From positions 1 through 53,008 of the forward strand of contig JBFLYZ010000021.1 of assembly GCA_040756415.1 (NCBI GenBank): a DNA stretch of 53,008 bases. Direction: 5' to 3'. The stretch is from JBFLYZ01 sp040756415. GTDB taxonomy: Bacteria; Bacteroidota; Bacteroidia; JADZBD01. Made by a program: the position numbers and the translations under genes. This document shows positions 1-7,639 of this stretch, one piece after another (positions within the stretch are counted from its first letter, which is position 1; the number at the start of each line of letters is the position of its first letter). The notes beneath the pieces are model-generated. The model searched no databases. It saw nothing but the letters and a program-made list of their open reading frames with translations, and was not told where the DNA came from.

Positions 1-392
1 GAATCCTGGGTCATCAGCTTTTTTCCCAGCAGGTTGTAGTCATAATCGATCATTTTGTAGCTCTGTCCCGTTTCCTTTTTGAACTTATCCTTCGCGCCCG
101 GCTCACCGGCCTCCGCGCCCAGGATCACGATCTCATCGATCAGCTTTTCGTCCTTTATTTTCTGGGCATCGCGCGTAGCGTCCCAGCAGTGGTCGCAGCC
201 GTAGGATACCACCATGAGCATGGTCTTGCCCGTAAAGCTCTCTTTCACAAATTCTCCGAAAACGGTCTCCTGCAGCTTCTTTCCAGTAAACTTAGGGCTG
301 ACATAGTTGCCTTTCTCCTCCGACTGGGGCGGGATAAACGCGAAGGAGCATAAAAGAAGGATTGCGTAAAGGGCGACAGTGTTTTTCAGCAT
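1..392 (-). CDS. Secreted thioredoxin-like protein (C-terminus cut off by the window edge)
   Basis: The reverse-strand frame is open from an ATG at 392 to the edge of the window, so only about 130 N-terminal residues are visible. It starts with a hydrophobic signal peptide (MLKNTVALYAILLLCSFAF). A thioredoxin-fold core follows with the redox pair in YGCDHCWD, a CxxC motif after the strand MLMVVSYG. This is the arrangement of periplasmic TlpA/peroxiredoxin-like thiol proteins in Bacteroidota. The likely role is thiol-disulfide exchange in the periplasm. The start is supported by a -33/-7 pair ending a few bases upstream (397-427). The exact subfamily cannot be told without the missing C-terminal half. 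Confidence 0.75.
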   Translation of the reverse strand, partial: MLKNTVALYAILLLCSFAFIPPQSEEKGNYVSPKFTGKKLQETVFGEFVKESFTGKTMLMVVSYGCDHCWDATRDAQKIKDEKLIDEIVILGAEAGEPGAKDKFKKETGQSYKMIDYDYNLLGKKLMTQD

Positions 393-396
393 AATG

Positions 397-427
397 CTAA
401 TTTACGAATTAAACGGTTAAGGGCAAA
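397..427 (-). promoter_or_regulatory. Candidate Bacteroidota promoter for the thioredoxin-like gene
   Basis: On the minus strand TTTG (427-424) is followed after 19 bases by TAAATTAG (404-397), a 7/8 match to TAnnTTTG. The start codon begins 4 bases beyond the box, so the transcript would be nearly leaderless. Confidence 0.45.
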
Positions 428-471
428 ATCGGGCGCCTGATGCCTACGGAATGATTATTTTCAGCCTTCGC

Positions 472-502
472 TTGCAAATCATAAGTACAGTCTATATCTT
501 TA
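472..502 (+). promoter_or_regulatory. Candidate promoter of citrate synthase
   Basis: TTG at 472-474 and TATCTTTA at 495-502 (7/8 match to TAnnTTTG) are 20 bases apart. This predicts transcription from about 509 and a leader of roughly 34 bases before the ATG at 543. Confidence 0.4.
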
Positions 503-542
503 AACCATTATTTCTGCATTCCCAACAAACCGATGATTTTTT

Positions 543-1865
543 ATGGACAAACTGAAAGATAAGTTCATCTCCAAGGCCAAGCCCATGGCGGCTGAGGTAA
601 AAGCGCTGATCAAGGAGCATGGTGACAAAAAGCTGGGCGAATACACCGTGGCCCAGGTTTACCAGGGCATGAAAGGCATGATCGGCCTGGTGACCGAAAC
701 CTCCAAGCTCGACCCCGAAGAGGGCATACGGTTCAAAGGTTATTCCATCCCTGAGCTGAGGGCCAAGCTGCCTAAGGCGCCTAATGGCACCGAGCCGCTG
801 CCCGAGGGTATCTTTTACCTGATGCTGATCGGTGAGCTGCCTAATAACGAAGAGGCCTACGATATCAGTAATAACTGGGCGCGCAGGGCCATTGTTCCCA
901 AGCACGTATTCGATACCCTGGATAAGCTTCCCGCAAGCACGCATCCCATGACCATGTTTTCCATAGCGGTATTGGCCATGCAGACCGAATCGGTTTTCGC
1001 CAAGGCATACCGTAAGGGAATTCCCAAAAAGGATTATTGGGACTACGTTTACGAGGATTCGATGAACCTGATCGCGCGCCTGCCCAGGGTGGCTGCATAT
1101 ATCTACCGCAAGAAATACAAGAACGACCACCACATAGAACCCGATCCCAAGCTCGACTGGGCGGCCAACCTGGCCCATATGATGGGTTACGATGAGTTCG
1201 ATGTGAAGCACCTGATGCGCTTATACATGACCATTCACGTTGACCACGAAGGCGGCAACGTATCGGCTCACGCCACTCACCTGGTGGGCTCAGCGCTTAG
1301 CGATCCTTACCTGGCATTTTCAGCCGGCATGAACGGCCTGGCGGGTCCCCTGCACGGACTTGCCAACCAGGAAGTGATCATCTGGATCATGAAGATGCGC
1401 GAAGAGCTGGGCGGAGGTTTGCCTACCAAGGACCAGATCGCGGATTATATCAAGAAGACCCTTGCCGAGGGCAGGGTAGTGCCGGGTTACGGCCATGCGG
1501 TGCTGCGCAAGACCGATCCGCGCTTCCTGGCCCAGCAGGACTTTTACCAGAAGTACATCAAGCCGAACGGAGTTTCCGAGCTGTGCGAGATCGTAGCCAT
1601 GGTGTACGAGGTGGCACCTCCCATTCTCGAGGCAACGGGCAAGATCAAGAACCCCTGGCCCAATGTGGATGCGCACAGCGGGGCCCTGCTGATGCACTTT
1701 GGCATCACTGAATTCGATTTCTATACCGTGCTGTTTGGCGTTTCGCGTTCGCTGGGTGTGCTGGCCTCGCTCATATGGGACCGCGCGCTGGGTCATCCCA
1801 TCGAAAGGCCGGGTTCCGTCACTACCGAAGGCATTAAAAAGAAGATCGGCCTCATAACAGCTTGA
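543..1865 (+). CDS. gltA: Citrate (Si)-synthase, mitochondrial type
   Basis: Condenses acetyl-CoA and oxaloacetate to citrate, the entry step of the TCA cycle, in the cytoplasm. The 440-residue protein matches the long type I enzyme of mitochondria rather than the usual bacterial one. It has the blocks FSAGMNGLAGPLHGLANQE, GYGHAVLRKTDPRF and NVDAHSGALL. The catalytic residues are all present: His271, His318 and Asp376, almost the same numbers as His274, His320 and Asp375 of the pig enzyme. The ATG at 543 starts a typical MDKLKDKF N-terminus and no better start lies upstream. A short gap of 46 bases separates it from the next gene on the same strand, so read-through into the secreted protein is possible. 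Calling it a citrate synthase is very secure; a 2-methylcitrate activity cannot be excluded by eye. Confidence 0.95.
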   Translation: MDKLKDKFISKAKPMAAEVKALIKEHGDKKLGEYTVAQVYQGMKGMIGLVTETSKLDPEEGIRFKGYSIPELRAKLPKAPNGTEPLPEGIFYLMLIGELPNNEEAYDISNNWARRAIVPKHVFDTLDKLPASTHPMTMFSIAVLAMQTESVFAKAYRKGIPKKDYWDYVYEDSMNLIARLPRVAAYIYRKKYKNDHHIEPDPKLDWAANLAHMMGYDEFDVKHLMRLYMTIHVDHEGGNVSAHATHLVGSALSDPYLAFSAGMNGLAGPLHGLANQEVIIWIMKMREELGGGLPTKDQIADYIKKTLAEGRVVPGYGHAVLRKTDPRFLAQQDFYQKYIKPNGVSELCEIVAMVYEVAPPILEATGKIKNPWPNVDAHSGALLMHFGITEFDFYTVLFGVSRSLGVLASLIWDRALGHPIERPGSVTTEGIKKKIGLITA

Positions 1866-1911
1866 TGCGTTAATTCACACACACCGGCCTTACCGGGCCG
1901 CATCCTATGCT

Positions 1912-2718
1912 ATGAAAAGGAGCCTGGCCTTTTTGATTATCGCCTTTTTGTTCACCCGTTTAGCGTTCGCACAGAGCTACTCGCCTTATTTTTTCAACGA
2001 CAGCCTGCAGGATGAAGGCATTACCACCGAAGAGCAATACCATAATCTGAAGAAAATACTCTGGGACGGCCATTACGACAACATGGTAAAGGTCGGGAAG
2101 GACGGAGTAAAGGAGATTCCCGCAGGCGAAAGCGTGAGGGCGCAGATCTATTTCGATCACAGCCTGCGATGGTATTACCATAAATACCTGAAGGATCCCA
2201 AAATGAAAAAGGAAGACTGGGATTATTATTCAGGTTATGCGGGGAATTATCCCGCATACCAGGCATTCGAGGGAAAGTATATAGGCTGCCTGGTGTTTGT
2301 GCTGAGCTGCGACCAGGATACCGTAGCCACCTGGAAGACCTCGCTCAAAGACCCCAATAACAAAACGTATACACAGGAATTTTCGCGGAAGACGCATTTT
2401 GAGTTTTACGTTTGGGATGACAATTTTAACGCGGTTAACAGCAAGGGAGAGTTCACGCCCCTGTATTCCTACATAAGACAGAAGAATAAGACCGGCACCT
2501 TTACTATCCGGCTGGATGTATACCCGGGTAAATTAACGTGCAATTCAGTGAAAGATATAGGACCCGACCTTATGGCGACCGGCACTTTCAGGCTGGTTGT
2601 TAAGGGTGATCACCTGAAAGAGATGGACCAGTACGGCAAGGACGAAACGCTAAAGCTCAAATGGGGAGATTACGACTGGGACCGCGGGCGCCAACCCTGG
2701 TGGCTGTTCAAAAACTGA
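1912..2718 (+). CDS. Secreted protein of unknown function, paired with the WD40-caspase gene
   Basis: I do not recognise a family. The protein has 268 residues and begins with a clear signal peptide (MKRSLAFLIIAFLFTRLAFAQ, cleavage likely after AFA or before the Gln). The mature part is rich in Tyr, Trp, Asp and Lys (for example LRWYYHKYLKDPKMKKEDWDY), which looks like a soluble beta-rich periplasmic or surface domain. It contains VFVLSCDQDTVATWKTSLKD and ends in WGDYDWDRGRQPWWLFKN. Its TGA overlaps the ATG of the WD40-caspase gene (TGATG at 2716-2720), so the two are almost certainly co-translated. A partner or substrate role for the caspase-like protein is inference from this coupling only. 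Confidence 0.75.
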   Translation: MKRSLAFLIIAFLFTRLAFAQSYSPYFFNDSLQDEGITTEEQYHNLKKILWDGHYDNMVKVGKDGVKEIPAGESVRAQIYFDHSLRWYYHKYLKDPKMKKEDWDYYSGYAGNYPAYQAFEGKYIGCLVFVLSCDQDTVATWKTSLKDPNNKTYTQEFSRKTHFEFYVWDDNFNAVNSKGEFTPLYSYIRQKNKTGTFTIRLDVYPGKLTCNSVKDIGPDLMATGTFRLVVKGDHLKEMDQYGKDETLKLKWGDYDWDRGRQPWWLFKN

Positions 2719-5700
2719 TGCTTATGCGGCAAGGCATTCTTTTATTCCTTTTCTTCTGCACCGGCATGCTGTCGGCCCAGAAGGCCGATGTTATCGTGCA
2801 ATTAGGGCATTTCGAAGAGATCAGCTCTGCCGCCCTTTCACCTAACGGGAAACTGGCCGCTACCGGCAGCAAGGATAAATCCGTAATTGTGTATGACGTA
2901 AGCACGGGGCTCCAGATGGCCACGTACAGGGGGTTTAACGGATGGGTGGTTCAGCTTCAGTTTGCCAGGGACAATAACCGCCTCGTTTGCAGCTCAACCG
3001 ACAATTATGAGAACCGGTTAATGGTCTGGGACGTCAGCAAGAACGATACGGTCTACTCAGTGCTGATCGGGGACATGGGCAGGTCGTTCAGGTTCCGCAT
3101 AAGCGATGATGAGAAAATCATCGTTTTCCGCTATGACGATGGATTCAAGATCTTCGATTTCAAGACCGGGAACTTGCTGTACGAGATACCGGTCGATGAT
3201 AAAATAAAGCTGAGCGACAACTGGGAGCTGACGCATGACGGGAAAAAGATCATCTGCGAGGATGAGGATGACGATAACCCCGCGCTGATCGTGCTGGACC
3301 TGGAGCAAAAAAAGCCGGTGCTGCAGGTAGTCGCGCCTGACCTGGCCCGCATGGGCACCATCTCGGTTGAGGCCTCGGTCGTTACGAAGGATGACAAGTA
3401 TTATTTACGGTCGAAGGGGCCGGAAAAATGGCTCAAATATGAAATAGCGACCGGTGCTCTTGCAGGCGCCACCACGCCCGTGAAGAAAAGCTATAGCTCT
3501 CCCAGCGATTATCACTTGGCCGGAGACGGGAAAACGCTGATGGTGAATTTTGGATCGGAAATAGCCTTTTTTGATGTGGAGACCGGCAAAATGCTGAAGG
3601 GCAAGTCCTATGGCTCGTTAGGCTATTCTGAGGCAAGCGCAATAAGCAGCAATGGCAAGCAGGCCGTTTTTTCATGCGGTCCGCATGGAGTCAATCTCGC
3701 GTTCCTGGACGTGGCATCGGCTAAGGTGGTGCGGCTCTTTAAAGGCGTGAAAGCAAATCCTACCTGCGCTGAATTCAGCAACAACAGCAAAAACCTGGCG
3801 ATTTCCAGTTGGAACCTGCCCTATAAAGTATGGAACATGCAGACGGCCGATGGAGTGAAAAGCCTGCCTGATAATACCACCTTCCAGGAAGATAATCCGG
3901 GCAACATGACCTTCAGCCCCGATGACCAGGTGCTTTTAACGGGCGGGAACTATCCCGTGCTGGTGAACCTGCCAACGCTCGAATCAAAGAAATACAATCA
4001 CCACTTTTATTACAATTACAAGCTCCGCCCCAATCACGGTAAGGACGCATGGGTGAAGATCGACCCCGGTTTTGAGAAGCTTATTAAGGGCAATGAGCAG
4101 TACAGGATGAGCGATGGCTATTTCATGTGCGATTATGGCGAGGATATCTACCAGGCCTACCGGAGCTTTACCCCTGACGGCAAGTACGCTTATTGCGTAA
4201 CCACCCGCGACCAGGACAGGGATTCTGTTAAGGTCATCGTGTATGATGCCATGGTCTGCAAGAAAGTGAAGGAATATGTTCTGGCAAATGAAGACGCGAA
4301 CTCATCCATCAATATCGCGCTTTCGGCCGATGGCAAGCGCATAGCCCTGATGGGAAATGACATTACCGTAGCCGAGCTGCTAACGGGAAAAGTGCTGTAC
4401 CACTTTACCGAAGAACAACTGGAGTCGAAGGGCTTTGCCAGCAATTTCAGGTGCTGCGATATTGAATTCAGCGTTTCCGGCAACGACATCATTGCTGCGG
4501 AAGAAGACACGTATACCATCCGCGTTTTCTCGCTGGCGCAGGGAAAGGTCACCTACAGCATGAAAGGGCACAATGCCGAGCTGAATTCCATCCGCTGCAG
4601 CCCTGACGGGAAAATGCTTGTCAGCACGGCCCGGGACGGCAAGGTGGTGCTCTGGAACCCCAATAACGGAATGCAGGTGGCTACGTTTGTAGCCCTCGAT
4701 TCGACCGATTTTGTGGTCATCACCCCGGATAACTATTACATGGCGACCAAGAAGGGGCTGAAAGCCGTGGCCTTCCGCGTAGGCAACAAGATGTTCCCGG
4801 TCGAGCAGTTCGACCTTCGGCAGAACCGCCCCGACACCGTTCTGCAACGCATGGGAACTGCCTCTGGTTTCCTGATCAAGATGTATAAAATGGCATGGGA
4901 AAAGCGACTTAAGAAGGCCGGTTATACTCCTGCCATGCTCGGAACCGATTTCAATATTCCGCAGATCGAGATAAGCGATAAGCTGGCGATTCCCTCGCTG
5001 AGCAAAAGCGAAAAGATATCGTTCGGGATACAGATAAGCGATTCGCTTTATTACCTGGACCGGTACAATGTATATGTGAACGATGTGCCGGTTTACGGTA
5101 TGAACGGGGTGAGCCTGCGTAAGAAAAAGGTGAAAACATTCGGCCAGCAGATCGAGGTGCCGTTATCCAACGGGGCCAACCGGATACAGGTCTCGGCCTT
5201 TAACGAGAAGGGAGCCGAAAGCATGCGCGAGACCTTCGAGGTCTTTTACGAGAACAGTGATCAGGCCAGGCCTGATCTTTATATCCTGGCCATTGGCGTA
5301 TCGCACTATAAGGACGCTCAGCGCAGCCTGAAGTTTGCCGCAAAAGACGCAACGGACCTTGCCGCGATGCTCCAGGCCAAATCGCAGAAGTTCGGCACGG
5401 TCAATGTCAAGCTGATCACTGACAAGGATGCCGTATTAAAGAACGTGGTCTCAGCAAAGGATTTCCTGGCCGCTGCCGGAACGAATGACCAGGTGGTGCT
5501 GTACTTTTCCGGCCATGGCTTGCTGGATGAGCAGCTCAACTATTACCTGGCCCTGCATGATGTCGATTTCAATAATCCATCGGCCGGGGGGCTGCCCTAC
5601 GATGTATTTGAAAAAATGGTCGATTCCATTCCCTGCCGCAACCGCCTGGTGCTGATCGATGCCTGCCATTCGGGAGAAGTGGATAAGGAGGATACCGAGG

Positions 5701-6086
5701 TGCTGGCCAGCAATAACAATCCTAACGTTACGTCCAATGCCCGGAGCGGGAACCTTACGGTCAAGCCCAAGGCCGGCCTGAAGAATTCATTCGAGTACAT
5801 GCAGGCCCTGTTCACCGATGTACAGAAAGGTACGGGCGCCACCATCATCTCAGCGGCTGGCGGAATGGAGTTCGCGCTAGAGTCGAAGGACTGGAACAAC
5901 GGGGTGTTCACCTATTCCATCATGAAAGGGCTGGATACGGGAGGGGCCGATCTCAATAAAGACGGGAAGATCGTGGTTTCCGAGCTGCGTAGGTTCGTGG
6001 GCGACATGGTGTTTGAGTTGACCAACGGCTCGCAGCGGCCGACTACCCGGAAAGAGAATACCGGTAACGATTTCGCTATTTATTGA
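2718..6086 (+). CDS. Secreted WD40-repeat protein with C-terminal caspase-like (C14) domain
   Basis: I start the gene at the ATG at 2718, which overlaps the previous stop and gives a signal peptide (MLMRQGILLFLFFCTGMLSAQ); an upstream in-frame start at 2661 would precede it with unrelated residues. The 1122-residue product has WD40-type beta-propeller blades through most of its N-terminal two thirds (AALSPNGKLAATGSKDKSV, NSIRCSPDGKMLVSTARDG), then an Ig-like stretch near residues 750-850. A caspase/metacaspase domain follows from about 860. The catalytic dyad is intact: His933 in YFSGHG and Cys983 in LIDACHSG. Such proteins are cysteine peptidases, in the known bacterial cases often Arg/Lys- or Asp-specific, with the propeller acting as a binding platform. 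The signal peptide puts this one in the periplasm or outside. The 3' end overlaps the convergent membrane gene by 11 bases. The biological role is unknown. Confidence 0.88.
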   Translation: MLMRQGILLFLFFCTGMLSAQKADVIVQLGHFEEISSAALSPNGKLAATGSKDKSVIVYDVSTGLQMATYRGFNGWVVQLQFARDNNRLVCSSTDNYENRLMVWDVSKNDTVYSVLIGDMGRSFRFRISDDEKIIVFRYDDGFKIFDFKTGNLLYEIPVDDKIKLSDNWELTHDGKKIICEDEDDDNPALIVLDLEQKKPVLQVVAPDLARMGTISVEASVVTKDDKYYLRSKGPEKWLKYEIATGALAGATTPVKKSYSSPSDYHLAGDGKTLMVNFGSEIAFFDVETGKMLKGKSYGSLGYSEASAISSNGKQAVFSCGPHGVNLAFLDVASAKVVRLFKGVKANPTCAEFSNNSKNLAISSWNLPYKVWNMQTADGVKSLPDNTTFQEDNPGNMTFSPDDQVLLTGGNYPVLVNLPTLESKKYNHHFYYNYKLRPNHGKDAWVKIDPGFEKLIKGNEQYRMSDGYFMCDYGEDIYQAYRSFTPDGKYAYCVTTRDQDRDSVKVIVYDAMVCKKVKEYVLANEDANSSINIALSADGKRIALMGNDITVAELLTGKVLYHFTEEQLESKGFASNFRCCDIEFSVSGNDIIAAEEDTYTIRVFSLAQGKVTYSMKGHNAELNSIRCSPDGKMLVSTARDGKVVLWNPNNGMQVATFVALDSTDFVVITPDNYYMATKKGLKAVAFRVGNKMFPVEQFDLRQNRPDTVLQRMGTASGFLIKMYKMAWEKRLKKAGYTPAMLGTDFNIPQIEISDKLAIPSLSKSEKISFGIQISDSLYYLDRYNVYVNDVPVYGMNGVSLRKKKVKTFGQQIEVPLSNGANRIQVSAFNEKGAESMRETFEVFYENSDQARPDLYILAIGVSHYKDAQRSLKFAAKDATDLAAMLQAKSQKFGTVNVKLITDKDAVLKNVVSAKDFLAAAGTNDQVVLYFSGHGLLDEQLNYYLALHDVDFNNPSAGGLPYDVFEKMVDSIPCRNRLVLIDACHSGEVDKEDTEVLASNNNPNVTSNARSGNLTVKPKAGLKNSFEYMQALFTDVQKGTGATIISAAGGMEFALESKDWNNGVFTYSIMKGLDTGGADLNKDGKIVVSELRRFVGDMVFELTNGSQRPTTRKENTGNDFAIY

Positions 6087-6756
6087 CCGGGCTGTAAAGC
6101 CTGATCTTTTTCACTCCTTTATAGAAGCACCACATCGCTATCATCATGCCGATGTGGCTCACGTCATTATGGTTGAACCACTCGTTGATGCCCACCCTGT
6201 AAGCGTGTGAAATGGCCGAGGCGGCAGCCCAGGCCACGCCATACATCATCCACCGGCTTCCCGCATCTTTGGTCTTCAGCAGCACGAACAGCTCGAAGCT
6301 GAATACAACAACCAGCAATCCGTAGATGGCGTGTACCTCCACGAAGATGAACTTCACGTAGATGAAGGTCAAGGTCATGAAGGTGGCGAGCTCAACAATA
6401 TTCAGTATGGCGAAAAAGTTACCGATCTTATTCCGCATCAGCGGCTTGGCATGCAGGATGGCTGCCCGCTCGAACATGGCCACCGATACCATGCTCACGT
6501 ACCAGCCCGGTATCTTGGCCTCCATTCCCCAAATGTAGAGGAAACCATGCCCGATCACGCCTCCGATCACCGTGGCCACACCCATGCCGAAGAAGAACCA
6601 CCTGAAGAAAAAATAGACAAAGCCCCGGTAATGTTTCAGCGGCAATTTGGCAAAAGCGTAGAAACATACTGCAGCGATCATCAGGTCGGTAAGCACCGTA
6701 AAAGGCTCCAGCAGGTCTACGCCCCATAAGGTGATGTATGGCACTTCGTGCTTCAT
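6076..6756 (-). CDS. Polytopic membrane protein of unknown function
   Basis: The product has 226 residues and about seven hydrophobic segments (for example VLTDLMIAAVCFYAFAKL, GMGVATVIGGVIGHGFLYIW, GLLVVVFSFELFVLL and GVAWAAASAISHAYRVGI). It has no signal peptide and no enzymatic motif that I can recognise. Conserved-looking polar residues in membrane regions (GHGF, SHAYRVG, HNDVSHIG) are reminiscent of small haemolysin-III/ceramidase-like or DUF6962-type membrane proteins, but I cannot make a firm assignment. It is convergent with the WD40-caspase gene and overlaps its end by 11 bases. No terminator is visible between the two. Confidence 0.7.
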   Translation of the reverse strand: MKHEVPYITLWGVDLLEPFTVLTDLMIAAVCFYAFAKLPLKHYRGFVYFFFRWFFFGMGVATVIGGVIGHGFLYIWGMEAKIPGWYVSMVSVAMFERAAILHAKPLMRNKIGNFFAILNIVELATFMTLTFIYVKFIFVEVHAIYGLLVVVFSFELFVLLKTKDAGSRWMMYGVAWAAASAISHAYRVGINEWFNHNDVSHIGMMIAMWCFYKGVKKIRLYSPVNK

Positions 6757-6800
6757 GCGGCCAAATTACTCAACTAAGTGTAGACCCGCAATGATAATTT

Positions 6801-7586
6801 TCACAAAGGCACGGTTTTAGCGCCAAGCAGGTCTTTATAGGGGTTGAAGGGCCGCAAGGCCATGCCGCTGTCGAGCCGCAGCACCATAAGATGCAGGTGA
6901 GTGGGCGAGCGTCTTTTGAAAGCGTTCAGCCCGGTTCTCCCCACTGTGGCTATCCGGTCGCCCGGCTTCACTACCTGGCATACGCTGACAAGAACGGAAT
7001 CGTTATGCGCGTAATAATACAGGGAGGCGGTATGCGGCTCGTATATCCAGATGTACCTTCCTCCGCGCAGGCCGCTGGCGCTGTCCCATTGGGTTTCTGT
7101 GCTTACCACGATGCCGCCCGATACGGAAAGCACGCTCACGGGCTGCTTCGTTTTGTCGTCCAGGCAGTCCTGGTCCGCATCGTTGATAAAGATGTCGTGA
7201 GCGGGATGCCCGGTATGCTTGTTGCCGTCCAGGAAATCATAGCTTCCTTCCACGTATCCTTCACCGTTCTTTCCGCCAATGCTCTGAGCGGTGTATCCCC
7301 GGAGCGGAAAAACCCAATCCTTGCTGCTATGATCCTTTCCTCCGTTGGCGTAATATGCTTCATGCACGAGCGGCAAAGCCTGTATGATCATAGACCGCAG
7401 CTCCTCTTTGCCGGTCAGGCCGTCACGTATTTTTTTCTCAATGCCTGCAAAAAGGGAGCAGGCGCTTGCCGCGATGGTATCAGCGGGCGGGCCCGTGTGG
7501 CCCGCTACGGGTTGCCGGTCTGCGGATGCAGGGCCCGAACAGGATGCCAGCAGCCACACGGACCATACCCAATAGATGTGTTTCAT
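6801..7586 (-). CDS. M23-family peptidase lipoprotein (LytM-like)
   Basis: The 261-residue product is a lipoprotein: MKHIYWVWSVWLLASCSG carries the lipobox LASC. The C-terminal half is an M23 metallopeptidase domain, with the first zinc ligands in GHPAHDIF (HxxxD), the core sequence SLYYYAHNDS, the VVKPGDRIATVGRTG loop and the second motif PTHLHL (HxH). M23 enzymes cut peptide cross-links of peptidoglycan; some envelope copies instead act as regulators, but all ligands are present here. I chose the ATG at 7586 over an upstream in-frame TTG at 7595, because the promoter -7 box (7593-7600) covers that TTG. The gene is divergent from the ABC-F gene. Confidence 0.87.
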   Translation of the reverse strand: MKHIYWVWSVWLLASCSGPASADRQPVAGHTGPPADTIAASACSLFAGIEKKIRDGLTGKEELRSMIIQALPLVHEAYYANGGKDHSSKDWVFPLRGYTAQSIGGKNGEGYVEGSYDFLDGNKHTGHPAHDIFINDADQDCLDDKTKQPVSVLSVSGGIVVSTETQWDSASGLRGGRYIWIYEPHTASLYYYAHNDSVLVSVCQVVKPGDRIATVGRTGLNAFKRRSPTHLHLMVLRLDSGMALRPFNPYKDLLGAKTVPL

Positions 7587-7592
7587 TCGGAT

Positions 7593-7600
7593 CAAAGATA
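7593..7600 (-). promoter_or_regulatory. -7 element of the M23 peptidase gene
   Basis: The minus strand reads TATCTTTG, a perfect TAnnTTTG. The ATG at 7586 begins 6 bases beyond it, so the mRNA is probably leaderless or has only a few leader bases. This decides the start of the gene. Confidence 0.5.
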
Positions 7601-7620
7601 TGAATACCTGTTTTTGTTTT

Positions 7621-7628
7621 TACCTTTG
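7621..7628 (+). promoter_or_regulatory. -7 element of the ABC-F gene
   Basis: TACCTTTG is a perfect TAnnTTTG on the plus strand, with the ATG 11 bases further on at 7640. It lies back to back with the minus-strand box at 7593-7600. No convincing -33 element is seen. Confidence 0.45.
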
Positions 7629-7639
7629 CGCCCCATTCC

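Noticed and set aside
1866..1911. Terminator between citrate synthase and the secreted protein
   Set aside because: Only a short CCGG/CCGG pairing without a T tract; read-through is just as likely.
2661..2717. Upstream start of the WD40-caspase gene at 2661
   Set aside because: It lies inside the preceding gene and puts a non-hydrophobic stretch before the signal peptide; ATG 2718 overlaps the stop in the usual coupled way.
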